Shown: in pieces, positions 1-25,698 of the stretch
How the letters are laid out: the number at the start of each line of letters is the position of its first letter
How positions within the stretch are numbered: the stretch's first letter is position 1
Source of the DNA: Mesotaenium endlicherianum
Taxonomy: Eukaryota; Streptophyta; Zygnematophyceae; Zygnematales; Mesotaeniaceae
Direction: 5' to 3'
Assembly (NCBI GenBank): GCA_009602735.1
Contig: WELA01010735.1
Coordinates: 249,897 to 283,898 of the forward strand
DNA: 34,002 nucleotides
The notes under the pieces: model-generated
The model's database searches: none
What the model saw: the letters and a program-made list of their open reading frames with translations, nothing else
Told to the model about the DNA's origin: nothing
Made by a program: the position numbers and the translations under genes

Positions 1-724
1 GAGGGCGGGGGGAGAGAGAGAAGGGAAAGAAGTCAGACACGTCATTCTCACCGGCCAAACTCAGCAGCCACATAGGAGCCGCTGTTTCACTTCCCTGCTT
101 GCAGGCGCTGGGCCGGGCATGGCAGGGGGGGTGGGGAGCGGGGCCGGATAGGGGGGGGATGTGACTACGGGGGTCACATGGGGGCGCACGTTGGCCGGCC
201 CACAGCCCAGCTTAAGAGTACAGCTGGCGAGGTCCTGAGGAGGGTGCCACGACGCATCCTTGATCAAGGGCAGAGATGTGACGAGGCAAGAGGGCTGGTA
301 TGGCCGGAAGCTCACACACGAAGAGGCCAGCAGGGACAGCGAGCAGAACCCTATTCAGTACAAAGAAGAAGAGCGAGGACATAGAAACCGACTAGCCCTA
401 CGCCGGGCTCCCGAGTGCGAGCGAAAAACTCCTTCAGAAGCCGACAGGGGCAGCGAGCGCAAGGCTATCTACTTATAAGAGGAGCTTGAAGATGAGAATG
501 CAGGAACCAGTTTGGCCGTGCGCGGGACTACCGAAATAAGAGCGGAAGAAAATTCGATGGACCAGCTGCCGGATAGGAAGTGACGCTGCACTGAGTGTGT
601 ACTGCATGAACCCTCGAGCTGAGCGACAAGCAGATGCTGGAGCATGTGCGTGTGCGTGTGCGTGTGCGTGAAGGGAGGAGGCAGGCCTGCCAGCTGCTGT
701 GGTGAGAAAGCGCGAGGTACGTAC
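1..724. other. Left edge, no supported gene
   Basis: Probably intron or 3' part of MCM10. There is purine-rich sequence at 1-30 and a short (TGTGCG)n tract near 644-670. Small open frames occur on both strands but none has a recognisable motif or paired splice sites. Confidence 0.4.
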
Positions 725-15926
<15,202 letters not shown>

Positions 15927-16894
15927 GGGAGAAGCTTCAGAGTAGCCTTAGCACACTTTGCTTTATGGTCACACGCTGACTAGTTAAGAGAGCGTCGTCG
16001 TAACATGAGGCAATCCTATGCACTCCTTGTTACCAAGTGTAGTGGATCGCATTTCGGTTGCATGCGCCTCGCTCTATACGCTTGCTGCTGGTTTGCTTAT
16101 TAAGGCTGTTTCAGATTGGAGCAAAAGAATAGAGATCATGCGCGCAATAAGCTTCACGTTTCAGCTCTTCTTTTGAGTTGGGACGCGCCAAATGACGAAC
16201 ATTTCAAACTTTCTGTTTACCCTGCAACATTTCGCCATCCCGACCAATTTCGTCTTTGGTTTGCTTCTGTGCCCTCTCTATACGACGTACGGACGTTCGA
16301 TGATGGCGACGTGTAATAGAGTCAAACTTGACTTCTGCATCAGCGAGTCTGGACCATCACACGAGTTCAAGGACAAACTTAGAAGCAAGTGAGATCGCTT
16401 GATGACTATCCAGATTGATGGATACTATCAAGAAATAAAGAAATAATCAAAGGTCAAGCCCAATCAAGCCAGTCGTTGGTAGTCAGCGAGGTCGTGGTTA
16501 GGTCCTCTGATGTCGACGTGACGTCGGTACAGCAACAAGACATGGACGACACTCCCTTCATGCAGAACCAACGCATGCAGGAGCCTGCATGCTGGGATGC
16601 TGTCGAGAAACTTAAATGACATCAATTCACCTCTTCCAGGGGAGCTCAACAAATTCGCGAAAGAAAGCTGAATTTCAAGAAAACAGCTCATCGCAGCTCG
16701 GGAATCTCGCCCGGCCGGAATTGTATAGAAGTCACTGGACAATAGGCGGAGTTACGACGTCTATTCTTGTTGATAGCATTAGATTTGTGCGTTAGGAGCT
16801 TAGTTCAGAACCCGGTTCGCTGCCCGTGGTGCTGCTATCAAAGCCGCAAAGAATAGTAGCAAAAGAATCTGGGAGTGCGGTAAGAATTCCGGCG
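15927..16894. promoter_or_regulatory. Intergenic region between MCM10 and the possible small gene (putative bidirectional promoter)
   Basis: The two starts diverge with about 970 bp between them. No clear TATA box is assigned. Short open frames here show no recognisable motif. Confidence 0.35.
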
Positions 16895-17282
16895 ATGAGC
16901 AAGTCCGGGCCATCTGGCAATAATAGAGCAGCTGCGGCAGTGGCTTCTCTGAAGCAGGCTGCAGAGGAGTCTGCCAAAGAGTTAAGTTGCGCTGGGCCAC
17001 TACCGTGAGTTGCACTTGCTGATTATTTCTCAAAGGGTGCTGATTCATGGTCGGTCTCTTTGCCTCTCTGTCTTCCCCGTGTGAGGGTTGCAACACTGTA
17101 CGATGAAGTTCCATCATAATGTCTCTGCTACCTCATCACTCACTATGACAATTTTTTTGCAGGCCGATGCAGTGAGTGGAAAAGGTCAGCACAAGGGCAA
17201 GTTCGTAAATGCTCATCAAGCAAGGATGGCTAAGATAGAAGCTGCTAAGGCCAGGCGAGAGGCTGAGAATAACAAAAAGTAG
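16895..17282 (+). CDS. Possible small two-exon gene, basic Ala/Lys-rich protein (splice phase unresolved)
   Basis: Exon A, 16895-17004, starts MSKSGPSGNNRAAAAVASLK and ends at CC|gtgagt. Exon B, 17163-17282, follows a textbook acceptor (atttttttgcag) and encodes GKGQHKGKFVNAHQARMAKI, then EAAKARREAENNKK and TAG. Exon B looks like real coding sequence (amphipathic, basic). Exon A leaves phase 2 whereas exon B needs phase 0, so either a small exon is missed, another donor is used, or there is a sequence error. The family is not recognised. It diverges from MCM10 with about 970 bp between starts. Confidence 0.4.
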
Positions 17283-19674
17283 GAGGCTAGTTGGTGTAGA
17301 TTGAAGGCTTGTACTCATGTATAATTTAAATTTTGAAATGGACAAAGTGTCTGCAAGGAATGAATTTGGGGGTAAGTACTAATGACAAGGTATGAAAGCT
17401 GCATGTGAAATCTGAATGACAAGTGATTGGTGTCTGTAGGAAACCTTCATAAGGTATTAGACGTGAGCCATTAGCTTTAGTACTTGGTCAAACTTCTTCA
17501 TGCATGCTGGGCTATATAAGACATGTACAGTAGTTGATACTTCTCTGGTTCTTGATTCACCAGCATAGTTACAGTATTCAAATATTTGTATTACATATTA
17601 TATATTGCCTCATATAGCACAGGTATAGAACAAGTTGCGAGTATCTTATCTAATTTTCCACTTGGAAAGTCTCGGTCTGGACTTGTGTAGTCCACAGTGC
17701 ATGTTTGATCTTGTCACTAGAGTACTCCTGTCCCCAACTCACTGAGTACTTCCTGAAATCTTACAAGTTCTGTAATTTCTTCAAAATTGAGTGTGCCTGA
17801 TTTCTCTACAAAATCTAGGGCTCTGGCCGCTCCTGGTTTTCAAATGCAAGGCCATGGCCAAAGCTGCAAAGCCAATGTTTTCGCGTGCTGTACATTCGCA
17901 ATACTTCATCCTCAGCGTGTGTGAGTCGTTCATTTCTAGAATGCTGGTCAATTTGTTGGTTCTGCACACGTACAAAGAGGCTCTTATTTCTTCTGGGGAC
18001 ACAGTGATGTATCAATATGGATGTCTCTTTCTTCTTCTGATGCCAAGTGTTGCAGATGGCATGTGCCTCAAATACTCGAAGGCTGCAAGATTGCTGCTCC
18101 CTTCGCGTCCATGAGGCGTACATAGGAATGGGAAGCAGGTACAGAGCCAGCCGACAAAACTGAAATGTGGCTGCGTTCTTTAAATCTTCCCCACATTGTT
18201 AAAGGTTGTTGGTCACCAATTGAACTGGCTAACTTTTCCTGAAACATGTTTATGTTGCTCCCTATGCAGGTCTTTGAACTCTGACTTAGGCATTGGACCT
18301 GCTACGCTCTTGAGATCTGTGTGTGCAAGATGATCTCCTCGTCTTGTGCTTTAGACCCGAGTTGGAAGAGATTCGATTGATTTGCATCTGCATGTTCTAG
18401 TGCCATTGCATAGATATCTCGATAAGCTGTTGAAAGGAGCGGGCAGAAAATTATTCTCGGGTACTACTGAAGGACAAATTGAGCCCTTATGATGCATTGG
18501 TGGAGGATATTTAAGAGTAGGCGTGGAGTAGGTGGAGTATCCCCCTAGCGGCTACCTACAAATAATTACAAACGTACATGTATGTTCCTGTAATGTGCTG
18601 CGGGCATCCTAAGTACCAGCTGGCACTTTATTGCTGCTCTGTAAGAAATTTTTGCTTTGAGGGCATTGCAACTGACGCGCTGGACGAATGTAAATAGCAT
18701 TACATTGCCCCATTCTGAATGGTCGACGACCCGTCCTAAATTCATTATGCCCTATGGATGTGTCGAGGTGAAGGAAGTCAAGGGCAGGCGCACTTCCCCC
18801 CCAGGATTAGTCACTTTGTCATTGGAGGAGCTACGTACGTTACTAATTGCACTATCCTTCTACTAGCGGCCTTCGTCAGGAACCGTGGGGCTTTTTGAGC
18901 AGATATCTTGTTTATGAAGCTCCAGCATGCGGACAGGAGCATTGCATAGACCTGCACAAAAAAGAGGAAAGTAGCAGAAAGGATGATCATACCCTACAAA
19001 GCAGTCAATACAGCAGACTAATAAATGCAATAGCAGCAACTACCAGTCCCCCCTTACACTGCGATGTCTCAGATTAGTTATTCCTGGAGAAGCAAATGGA
19101 ACCCTTCCCGGACGATTGCTGGTGGTAAGACACAAACAGCCGCTAGGCTTTGCTCCAAGGTTGTCTAACAAGTGCGAACAACAAGCGTGAAGCTACTACT
19201 GTATTCTGGAGCCAGCAGTTCCATACGCGCATATTTGGCCTACCGCCAAGAGAATAGAAGAGGTTACTTCCCCGTAAAAGTATCCAGGAAGAGCTTTGGA
19301 TGAGAAAGGCGTCTATTAAGCCAAAGACGAGCAATCAGTCACTCGTAATAGGAAGGTTGCTTGCAAATGCCTCACAAGCAGGCTCCAGAACTTCAATAAA
19401 GTTTGCAAAGAGCATGTCAAATCTAGCATACTCATAGGCGCCTCCCGAGTATGGCGTAAGCAGGCAGGCAGGCGAGCAAGCATCATCGACATGAAAAACC
19501 ATGCGTGCCAACCTCTTTGCACATTTATTGAGTGACTCGTACCATGAATAAGCATAATCACAAAAGCTCAATTTGTTTTGAGCCGGAGGATCCAACAACA
19601 GCGAATGTAAGAGTTCAAGCCAGCGGCGGCCGGAGCCTGCTTCACTGGCTTAAAAAACGCAAGGCCTGACTGAA
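17283..19674. other. Intergenic or UTR sequence without a supported gene
   Basis: AT-richer and low in repeats. A 107-codon frame at 17791-18114 (+) and an 87-codon frame at 19598-19335 (-) are open but unrecognised, with no paired splice signals. The latter may be 3' UTR of the GT31 gene. Possible poly(A)-type AATAAA-like sequences are present but not distinctive. Confidence 0.4.
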
Positions 19675-20088
19675 TCAAGCGTCTCGCACGTCTGGGTTCG
19701 CATCAGCTGCAACCTACAGGGTGTGAGAGGCGGGGGGGCACCGCACCTGAGCATGTGGGGATGTCCCAGACTGCTATCGAGCGCGGCCCACAGGCGGGCG
19801 CGCACAAGCCCCGGTTGTCCTCGTAAGCCACGTTCATCGACAGCATCCACCCGCCAACTGTCACGTCCTCGTTGCTGAACATGCGCAGGCTGCTTACACA
19901 GACGGGCCACAAGAAAAAAACTCAAATTATCAAATAAAGTTGATCAAAAAACTCAAATGCCTTGATGTCCAGACAAAAATTACAGGAGAGCTCTAATCCT
20001 TCCGTCGGCGCCATCTAGACCGTCCCCCTTCGCCTCCTTACGTACCTCACTGCTGCATGCCCTTCGAGCGCGCGCGCGCGCGTGTGAG

Positions 20089-20124
<36 letters not shown>

Positions 20125-23100
20125 CAAGACCTAAGCCAGGCCCGCTGCAGACAAGGAAGATAGCTTTTTAAGCTGGCATCAACCCAGGCAAATTACTCCG
20201 CCGGCATATTATGTATGTCAGGGTTAAGTCACGATGACAGGCGGGGGCATGGTGGGACAAGTGTGGGACTCTAGTGGGACTGGGAGGGGCAGGAAGGGGG
20301 ACAGGAGCCCTCTGTTACTCCGGCAGTAAATAAGTATGCTTCAAGGAAATCTCCAAGCATACCACGGGGGGGAGAAGCACCGTCAGTCTATCCTGAGCGC
20401 CTGCTGCGCACTCAAGTTTTTCCACACTCGGGTTTTTTGATCATATTGCAGGCAAGCAGTGTCAGAGTATTGCAGATTTACCCTGCACCTGAGGAGCAGA
20501 CTACTGTGCTTGCAGACAACTCTGCTTGGGTACTCCGACCGACTCCGAGGCAAGAAGGACTACAAGTTTACCACCGATGGGAGGAAGGAGAAATTCTACT
20601 AATCTACTTTAAGTGCGGGCTTCTCTGGTCCTTGAGTTGGATCAACTCAGAGGCGAGAAGCGGACCCGCCCCCGGCTGACAGCTGGCGAGCGCCTGGACC
20701 AACACAGAGGCGAGATGTGGACCCGCCAGACTGACAGCTGGCGAGCGCCTGGACCAACTCGGAGGCGAGATGCGAACCTGCCAGGCTGGAAGCTGGCGAG
20801 CATCTGGACGACGTCTGCGCCGAGGGCGTAGATGGGGCCATAGGCGTGAAGGAAGTACTCTGCCCCCAGCATGTAGTGCTGGGGCTCAAACCTGCTCCCC
20901 ACCCCCCCCAACAACCGACATGAGGGACATGGCAACACTGTTAGAGAGATAGGTTGTTAGGGAGATAGGTTGTTAAGTGTCCTCTCGTACGTACAGTCCT
21001 CAGCATTCGCCGGCTCGGACCTGCTCGCCCCCGTCGCCCGCAAACAGTATGAGAGAGGAGGATTGTTCGCGGAGTCAGGCTCGGTCGGACCTCTCGGCAG
21101 CAGCTTCCTCCGTTGATTGCTCCAACGCCATCGTGATAGGGGACCAGTATGAATGGATGCATTAGGTGCATTTTGCATCTGAGCAGGCCTTCCTAGCAGG
21201 GCACTGAGGATAAGGACTGGGGGGCTTCCAGGGAAGAGCCAAAAACCCGGGGTGTTAATTTTTGGGCATACAGAACGGAATAAGTTACGCGTTGGGGCAA
21301 AAGTACTAGGACTCTCCCGGAAGAGTCAGAAACCCCGGCCAGTATTTTTCATTCCAGAAATCGTAGAGCCCGCTTCCCGAATAAATAACAGAGCAAGAGG
21401 AACAAAACAGAAGGAGATAGCGATGGTCGTTCGAGGCCGAGGCTGGCAGACAACCCCCCCCCAAATCATCCACCCAATTTTATACCCCCCCCCCCTTCCA
21501 AAATACCCCCCCAGATTTGTGACGCCGCAGATCGGCATCACCTTCTGCGGAGGCGAGGCCCTGCATACGTAAGGCCTGCACGCGTAAGGCCCTGTAGGAG
21601 TGGTGGAGATTAAGAGGAGTCGAACCAACTGGTGGGTGGTAATATACAGGGAGCCCGGGCCCCGCACGCACACAAGGCCCTGCACGAGTGATGCAGGAGA
21701 CAGAGTCAAACCGGCTGGTGTGCATATAAGAGGAGTCGAACCAAGTGGTGTGGAAGTGAGAGGCGTTGAGCCAACAGGAGGAGACATAGAGTGGACATTG
21801 GAGAAGTCGAGCCAACAGGCGGAGACATGGAGTGGACATCGGAGGAGTGAAGGCAGCAGGCAGAGATGAGGGAAGCGTTGAGCCGCCAACCATTTCAGGC
21901 GGGAATCGGTGATGACAGGCCCCTTCTTCATGCACCCCAGGTAGACGCGCCTGGAAGCTCTCTCCCTCGCCAGCAGCGTTGCCAGCCTGTCTGCGTGAGG
22001 CAAGCGTGGAGTCAGCTCCGTCTGCCAAAGCTGCTCGGGAAGCAGCTACGCCAGCTCGTGTCCGTGAGGCATGTGTGGAGTCAGCCTCGCATGCCATGCT
22101 GCTCTTGGAACAGACCCACACTCTCAGGGCAGCTTGTTCTTTTTTTCTTTCTGTAACGCAAGCGTGGAGGCAGCTCCACCAACAAGCTGCTGTGTGGAGC
22201 ATACCAGAACCGAGAGCAGACCAAATTTGAAATCCCTCATGGCTGACACCTGCTTACAAGACATATGCATACGCACAAATATATATATATATATATATAT
22301 ACACATGTGTATGTATGTATGAATACATACACTGTAAGTGGGCACGAGCAAGCACGTGCATGCAGGTTGTGGACTCTACCTTTTCGGCAAAGGTGGGCCA
22401 TTTCTACCATCCAGTCCTTTATATTTGTCTATTTGCAGCCTTCATATTGACGTGCTGGACGAACAGCAAAGGGCTAAATGAGCCGCTGAGTCCCCTAAGT
22501 CCCATCAGCATGCAGTGCAGGCATGATGATTGAATGAATGAGTGAATGTGAATCAATGTCCGCGTGGACAGGACACAAGCGGCTGAGTCCTACCAAGGTG
22601 GGCGTTAGGCACAAAAGTGAGTGAATGTGCGTGTGGACAGGGCACAAGGAGAGCAGCAGCATTACCGGGTCGGAGGTAGACGTCGTCGTCTGCCTTCACG
22701 TAGAAGTCGGCGTCGTAGAGCTCCAGCGCTGCCTGGAAGAATTTAAGACTGCCCAAAGGAGGCAAGACAGTTTAGCCAGTTTAGCCTGCCTGAAGTTTGG
22801 CATGTCTGAAGTTTAGTCTGTCTGAAGTTACTGGGGGCGTCATAGAGCTTGAGCGCTACCTGGAAGAATATGAGGCTGCCAAAACAAGGCAGACACTAGT
22901 AGCCTGTTCCGTTTTCTCAGACCCGAGTGAACTTCAACAGATGCAAGCAATCAGTCAACTCTTGTCAACTCTTCCAAGCAGAATCGAGACGATGGAATTC
23001 AATCAGGTGTCACCATATCTCCAACATAGCGTGTCTGAAGTTGCTCACAAATGCAAAAAGGACCACTCAGCTCTTTCATAACAGCTCTTCCGTAGCCACA

Positions 23101-24386
23101 TCATGCTCTGAGGTCTATTTCACTGACTCAATTCTAAGAGAATGTGCTTCTAGCCAGGGCAGGAAGAGCATCATCTAGAATAGGTTGTGAAGTCAGTCGC
23201 AAAAAAGGGCCGTTGACTGTTGGCTGCTCCTCCCATTACACACATGTATACTGAAGGAAATGCGCCTTAAAACCCTAGCATGAGGATGAACTTTGAAACG
23301 CAAAAAGCGATCAAACCAGGACTATCCTGCCGTAGGGAAAACCTCATGCAGCAGCATGTTGCGTAAACATCGCAACATTCTGAGCCATCCTAGTCATATC
23401 CTAGTCAACAACAATCATCAAAAGAGACGGGATTGTTGTCGCGCATGAGGTTGACGGGATTGCTGTGGGCATGACTCACGTCTTGTGGTTCAAGTTTAAG
23501 TAAAACTCCTCGACGTCAACTCGTAAGAAGTCGCCATATCTGCTGATCTCACCCTGCACCTCCAATTCTTTGGCAGTATCATTTGTGTAGCCCAAGATAA
23601 ACCTCACGACAAGCCCAGTCGACTTTTCGAGCCTGCATCATGATAAGAGATGTCGGGTGTGGAAAGATCCTGACTGAGTGTGTGACTGACATGCTTTAAG
23701 TTCTAACATGACGACAACACTTTGGGTAGCCACTAGCCATCCCGGAATACTGAAAACAGTGGCACAGATGCAGCATTCCCCATGAGTTTGAGTACAGTAA
23801 GAAAACGGTGTGCTTGCCTCTAAGAGGCATGTTTTTTCTCTCTTGAACCGGTGTTGACAAACTGCCGTGTCCCACAATGAATGAGAATATCACATAACCT
23901 ATCAATTACTTAGGCATGCGCGTAAAACGTGTCCAGATGTGCTTGGCGTCATGCACAGGCGTAAAGCATCTGAAGCACATACCTTGCATGTTCTGCAGTT
24001 GTTGAGGGCACCCAAGTGGCTCTCAGAGCATCTCTCCTCGCGACATTGTCAAACCCGGTCTGAATACCCACTATAGCCAGAACACGCTGTCGTTGGTCTA
24101 CCTCAGGAAATGGCCCTGAGGTGTGGTTGACTGTGCAGCTCCTCAGACTCCTGGCACCTCTCAGTCTTGATGTAGCAAACCAAGGAAGTAGTGCGTCTTT
24201 CACCACGGCAAGCCCACTTATTTTCTGCTGGTATTGGAACTGGGCTACGCCTGCGACGCATAAAGCAGCGAATAGTACACAGCATAGAAATCGTCTCCTT
24301 CTCAGTACGTTAGGCTGCTTATCATGTTTGTCATAGGCTTCTCCTCTTGATAGCAGTGACTTTCTCGGGTGTCGTGCTCCTTGCAT
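19675..24386 (-). CDS. GT31 beta-1,3-galactosyltransferase-like type II membrane protein, complete
   Basis: Plant-type GT31 enzymes of the Golgi transfer galactose in beta-1,3 linkage to glycans. Seven exons join in phase: 24386-23983, 23632-23480, 22748-22666, 21990-21891, 20891-20778, 19889-19747 and 19706-19675 (1029 nt, 342 aa plus TGA). In order: a basic cytosolic tail RRRR and an uncleaved membrane anchor [18 protein letters not shown] (about residues 33-50); [12 protein letters not shown] and [11 protein letters not shown]; the metal-binding DDD in [55 protein letters not shown]; and [15 protein letters not shown] with [12 protein letters not shown]. All core GT31 blocks are intact and the length is close to plant homologues. 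The final 32-nt exon, ending DANPDVRDA, is less certain. Acceptor specificity cannot be read from sequence; hydroxyproline- or N-glycan-directed subfamilies are possible. Confidence 0.92.
19747..19889 (-). CDS. GT31 exon 6
   Basis: The exon encodes [20 protein letters not shown], then the C-terminal Cys-rich block ending [12 protein letters not shown]. The NEDV segment carries the acidic residue thought to act as catalytic base in GT31 (family knowledge). Donor G|gtgcgg. Confidence 0.93.
20070..20122. repeat. (GC)n-(GT)n alternating tract in GT31 intron 5
   Basis: Gcgcgcgcgcg then gtgtgagagagtgtgtgt; potential Z-DNA. Confidence 0.85.
20636..20777 (-). repeat. Two degenerate copies of GT31 exon 5 3' end and donor
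   Basis: The exon end plus donor (GTCCAGATGCTCGCCAGCTT...) is repeated downstream in the intron at about 20697-20755 and 20636-20696 with period about 60, each with 'GTCCAGGCGCTCGCCAGCTG' and a donor-like region ending in 'tctcgcctc'. Confidence 0.85.
20778..20891 (-). CDS. GT31 exon 5
   Basis: The exon encodes [20 protein letters not shown] then [35 protein letters not shown] is a hallmark of plant GT31 proteins. Donor AG|gttcgc. Two decayed tandem copies of the exon 3' end follow in the intron. Confidence 0.93.
21600..21890 (-). repeat. Donor-side array after GT31 exon 4
   Basis: The donor sequence gttggcggctcaacgc is echoed on the minus strand near 21808, 21766, 21737, 21705 and 21618 as gttggctcgac-, gttggctcaac-, ttggttcgac-like units. 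The copies are irregularly spaced and diverged. Confidence 0.65.
21891..21990 (-). CDS. GT31 exon 4
   Basis: The exon encodes [20 protein letters not shown] then [13 protein letters not shown], a strongly conserved plant GT31 block. The donor is the weak sequence TG|gttggc; the Trp codon is completed by the first base of exon 5. Repeat arrays flank the exon on both sides. Confidence 0.9.
21994..22200 (-). repeat. Acceptor-side copies before GT31 exon 4
   Basis: On the minus strand the block 'gagctgactccacgcttgcc' leading to the exon 4 acceptor recurs about 68 bp upstream (gctgactccacacatgcc, followed by an exon-like gagctggcgtagctgct) and again near 22160-22190 (agctgcctccacgcttgcg). Confidence 0.75.
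22285..22325. repeat. (AT)n/(GT)n microsatellite
   Basis: Atatatat then acacatgtgtatgtatgtat in GT31 intron 3. Confidence 0.8.
22446..22665 (-). repeat. Donor-side copies after GT31 exon 3
   Basis: The intron start after exon 3 (gtaatg...ccttgtgccctgtccac) recurs about 67 bp further as gtaggactcagcc...cttgtgtcctgtccac, and a weaker third copy lies near 22446-22500. Confidence 0.7.
22666..22748 (-). CDS. GT31 exon 3, DDD metal-binding motif
   Basis: Exon 3 encodes [20 protein letters not shown] followed by DDVYLRP. The DDD triplet is the GT31 form of the DxD motif that binds Mn2+ and the UDP-sugar. Acceptor gggcag, donor CCCG|gtaatg. Confidence 0.95.
22800..22890 (-). repeat. Diverged copy of GT31 exon 3 and its acceptor
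   Basis: About 127 bp upstream of exon 3, ttttggcag is followed by a sequence reading (T)[14 protein letters not shown] in the phase of exon 3 (real: [15 protein letters not shown]). It then loses similarity before the DDD motif. 'tctgaagtt(t/a)' short repeats separate the two copies. Confidence 0.85.
23480..23632 (-). CDS. GT31 exon 2
   Basis: The exon encodes [18 protein letters not shown] then [20 protein letters not shown] and HKT. This is the GT31 'D(f/l)l.(l/v)d..E.Y.nL..Kt' block. The donor AC|gtgagt is completed by T at 22748, giving the conserved KT-L-FF junction. Confidence 0.9.
23983..24386 (-). CDS. GT31 exon 1: cytosolic tail, signal anchor, start of catalytic domain
   Basis: The ATG at 24386 begins [14 protein letters not shown]. 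An in-frame GTG lies 36 bases upstream but the first ATG is preferred. After the anchor and a short stem the catalytic domain starts at [15 protein letters not shown] and RRDALRATW. The donor AG|gtatgt splits an Arg codon that exon 2 completes. Confidence 0.9.
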
Positions 24387-25564
24387 TGCAGAACAGGGAT
24401 GTAGTAGTGTGAAACATAACACAATGACTCCTCCTTCAAGTTCCTTCCAGCAGCAGCAGCAAGAACAGGTCCTGTTCTAGAATTCGTAGTAATCAAACTT
24501 GATGCAAGGATGTGAATCATGTCGAGTAGCTTTCATCGCAGGGATGTGCCCGGAAAATTGCGCATCATATAGCTATTTAGTGATTTACAGTTAGAAGCGT
24601 CTGTTACAAACAAACTCATCAAGTGGGAACCCGCCATGAGGCACACAATGAGGGATAATGGAATTTCAACATATATGTCGCGTCTCGTAAAAAGTTCGCA
24701 CGCAATCGTACAGGAAGTTGACCCGCTGACTGTGGTCGTAGGCAGTTATTTGCATACACAGCAATACACAGCATCACACCATGAGGTGCTAACTGTCACA
24801 ACGTGTCCCAAAATACTGATTGTTTTCGCAAACTTTGCGAGTGCGTCCGCGTGAAATTCCGCCGCAATGCGGTATACGCAGTCCGGTGTATGCACGCGAA
24901 CAATTGAGTTCTGGCGCAACAACCTCTACAAAAGCGACAATAGATGTATTATATTTACAATTATCACAACATATGTGGTCGGATACATCACAGAGATGGC
25001 AATGGAATTGATTCTTGGTGCAATGTCGTTAGACCTTTTGAATAAGTAACCACAATTCGTCAATATTGAATTTCTTCGCACAAACGCAAGAATTATTGAA
25101 AAATGCGCCAACCAAAATTCTTTGATTCTTTTCGCCAAAAGGCCCCTTCAGATGAAAAGAGTTAGCACCCCATGCATCACACAAAACGACCAGCACGACA
25201 CAGGATGACATTCGATGTGAAAGATGCACGGCGGGGGGCCAGGTTGGACCAGGTGGGGAGCACAACAGTACATAGCTAACGTTGAAGACAAATCCCCTCC
25301 GATGTTGGAGACAACGCCGGCAGTTGCGGCCAACATATTTTCGAATTCGATTCTTCTCGTTCTGCATCTCTGCATCAGTTCACTGCAATCGAGAGTCGAC
25401 CGAGCAGCAGAATGGAATCTGCCATGGCTTTTCGGAAGCCAAGTTCAGACCTGAAGACACGTGAATAAAAAGAGACGTAAGATATAGGACACTATATGTG
25501 ACACAGTATTATCAGACATCTAGGACATCGTGATCGCTTGATTAGCTTGTGTAGCATCTGCAAT
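24387..25564. promoter_or_regulatory. Intergenic region between GT31 and MADBUB (putative bidirectional promoter)
   Basis: Head-to-head genes with 1178 bp between start codons. No gene recognised. Includes 5' UTRs of unknown extent. Confidence 0.45.
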
Positions 25565-25698
25565 ATGGAGTGGGAGTTGAGCAAAGAAAACGTGCAGCCA
25601 CTCAAGAGAGGCCGTGACGTGGAAGCTCTTAATAAGGCACTTAGAGCTAAAGTTGATAATAATGGTGGAACAAGGGAGAAGATTGAAGAAGAACAGAG
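25565..25698 (+). CDS. BUB1: MADBUB exon 1, KEN1 box
   Basis: The ATG at 25565 begins MEWELSKENVQPLKRGRD. The KEN box followed by PL.rGR is the conserved N-terminal KEN1 of MAD3/BUBR1/plant BUB1-like proteins, which inserts into CDC20 in the checkpoint complex. Donor AG|gtatgc. Confidence 0.93.

Noticed and set aside
25029-25367. 112-codon minus-strand frame between GT31 and MADBUB
   Set aside because: No motif, no homology recognised, lies in the shared promoter region.
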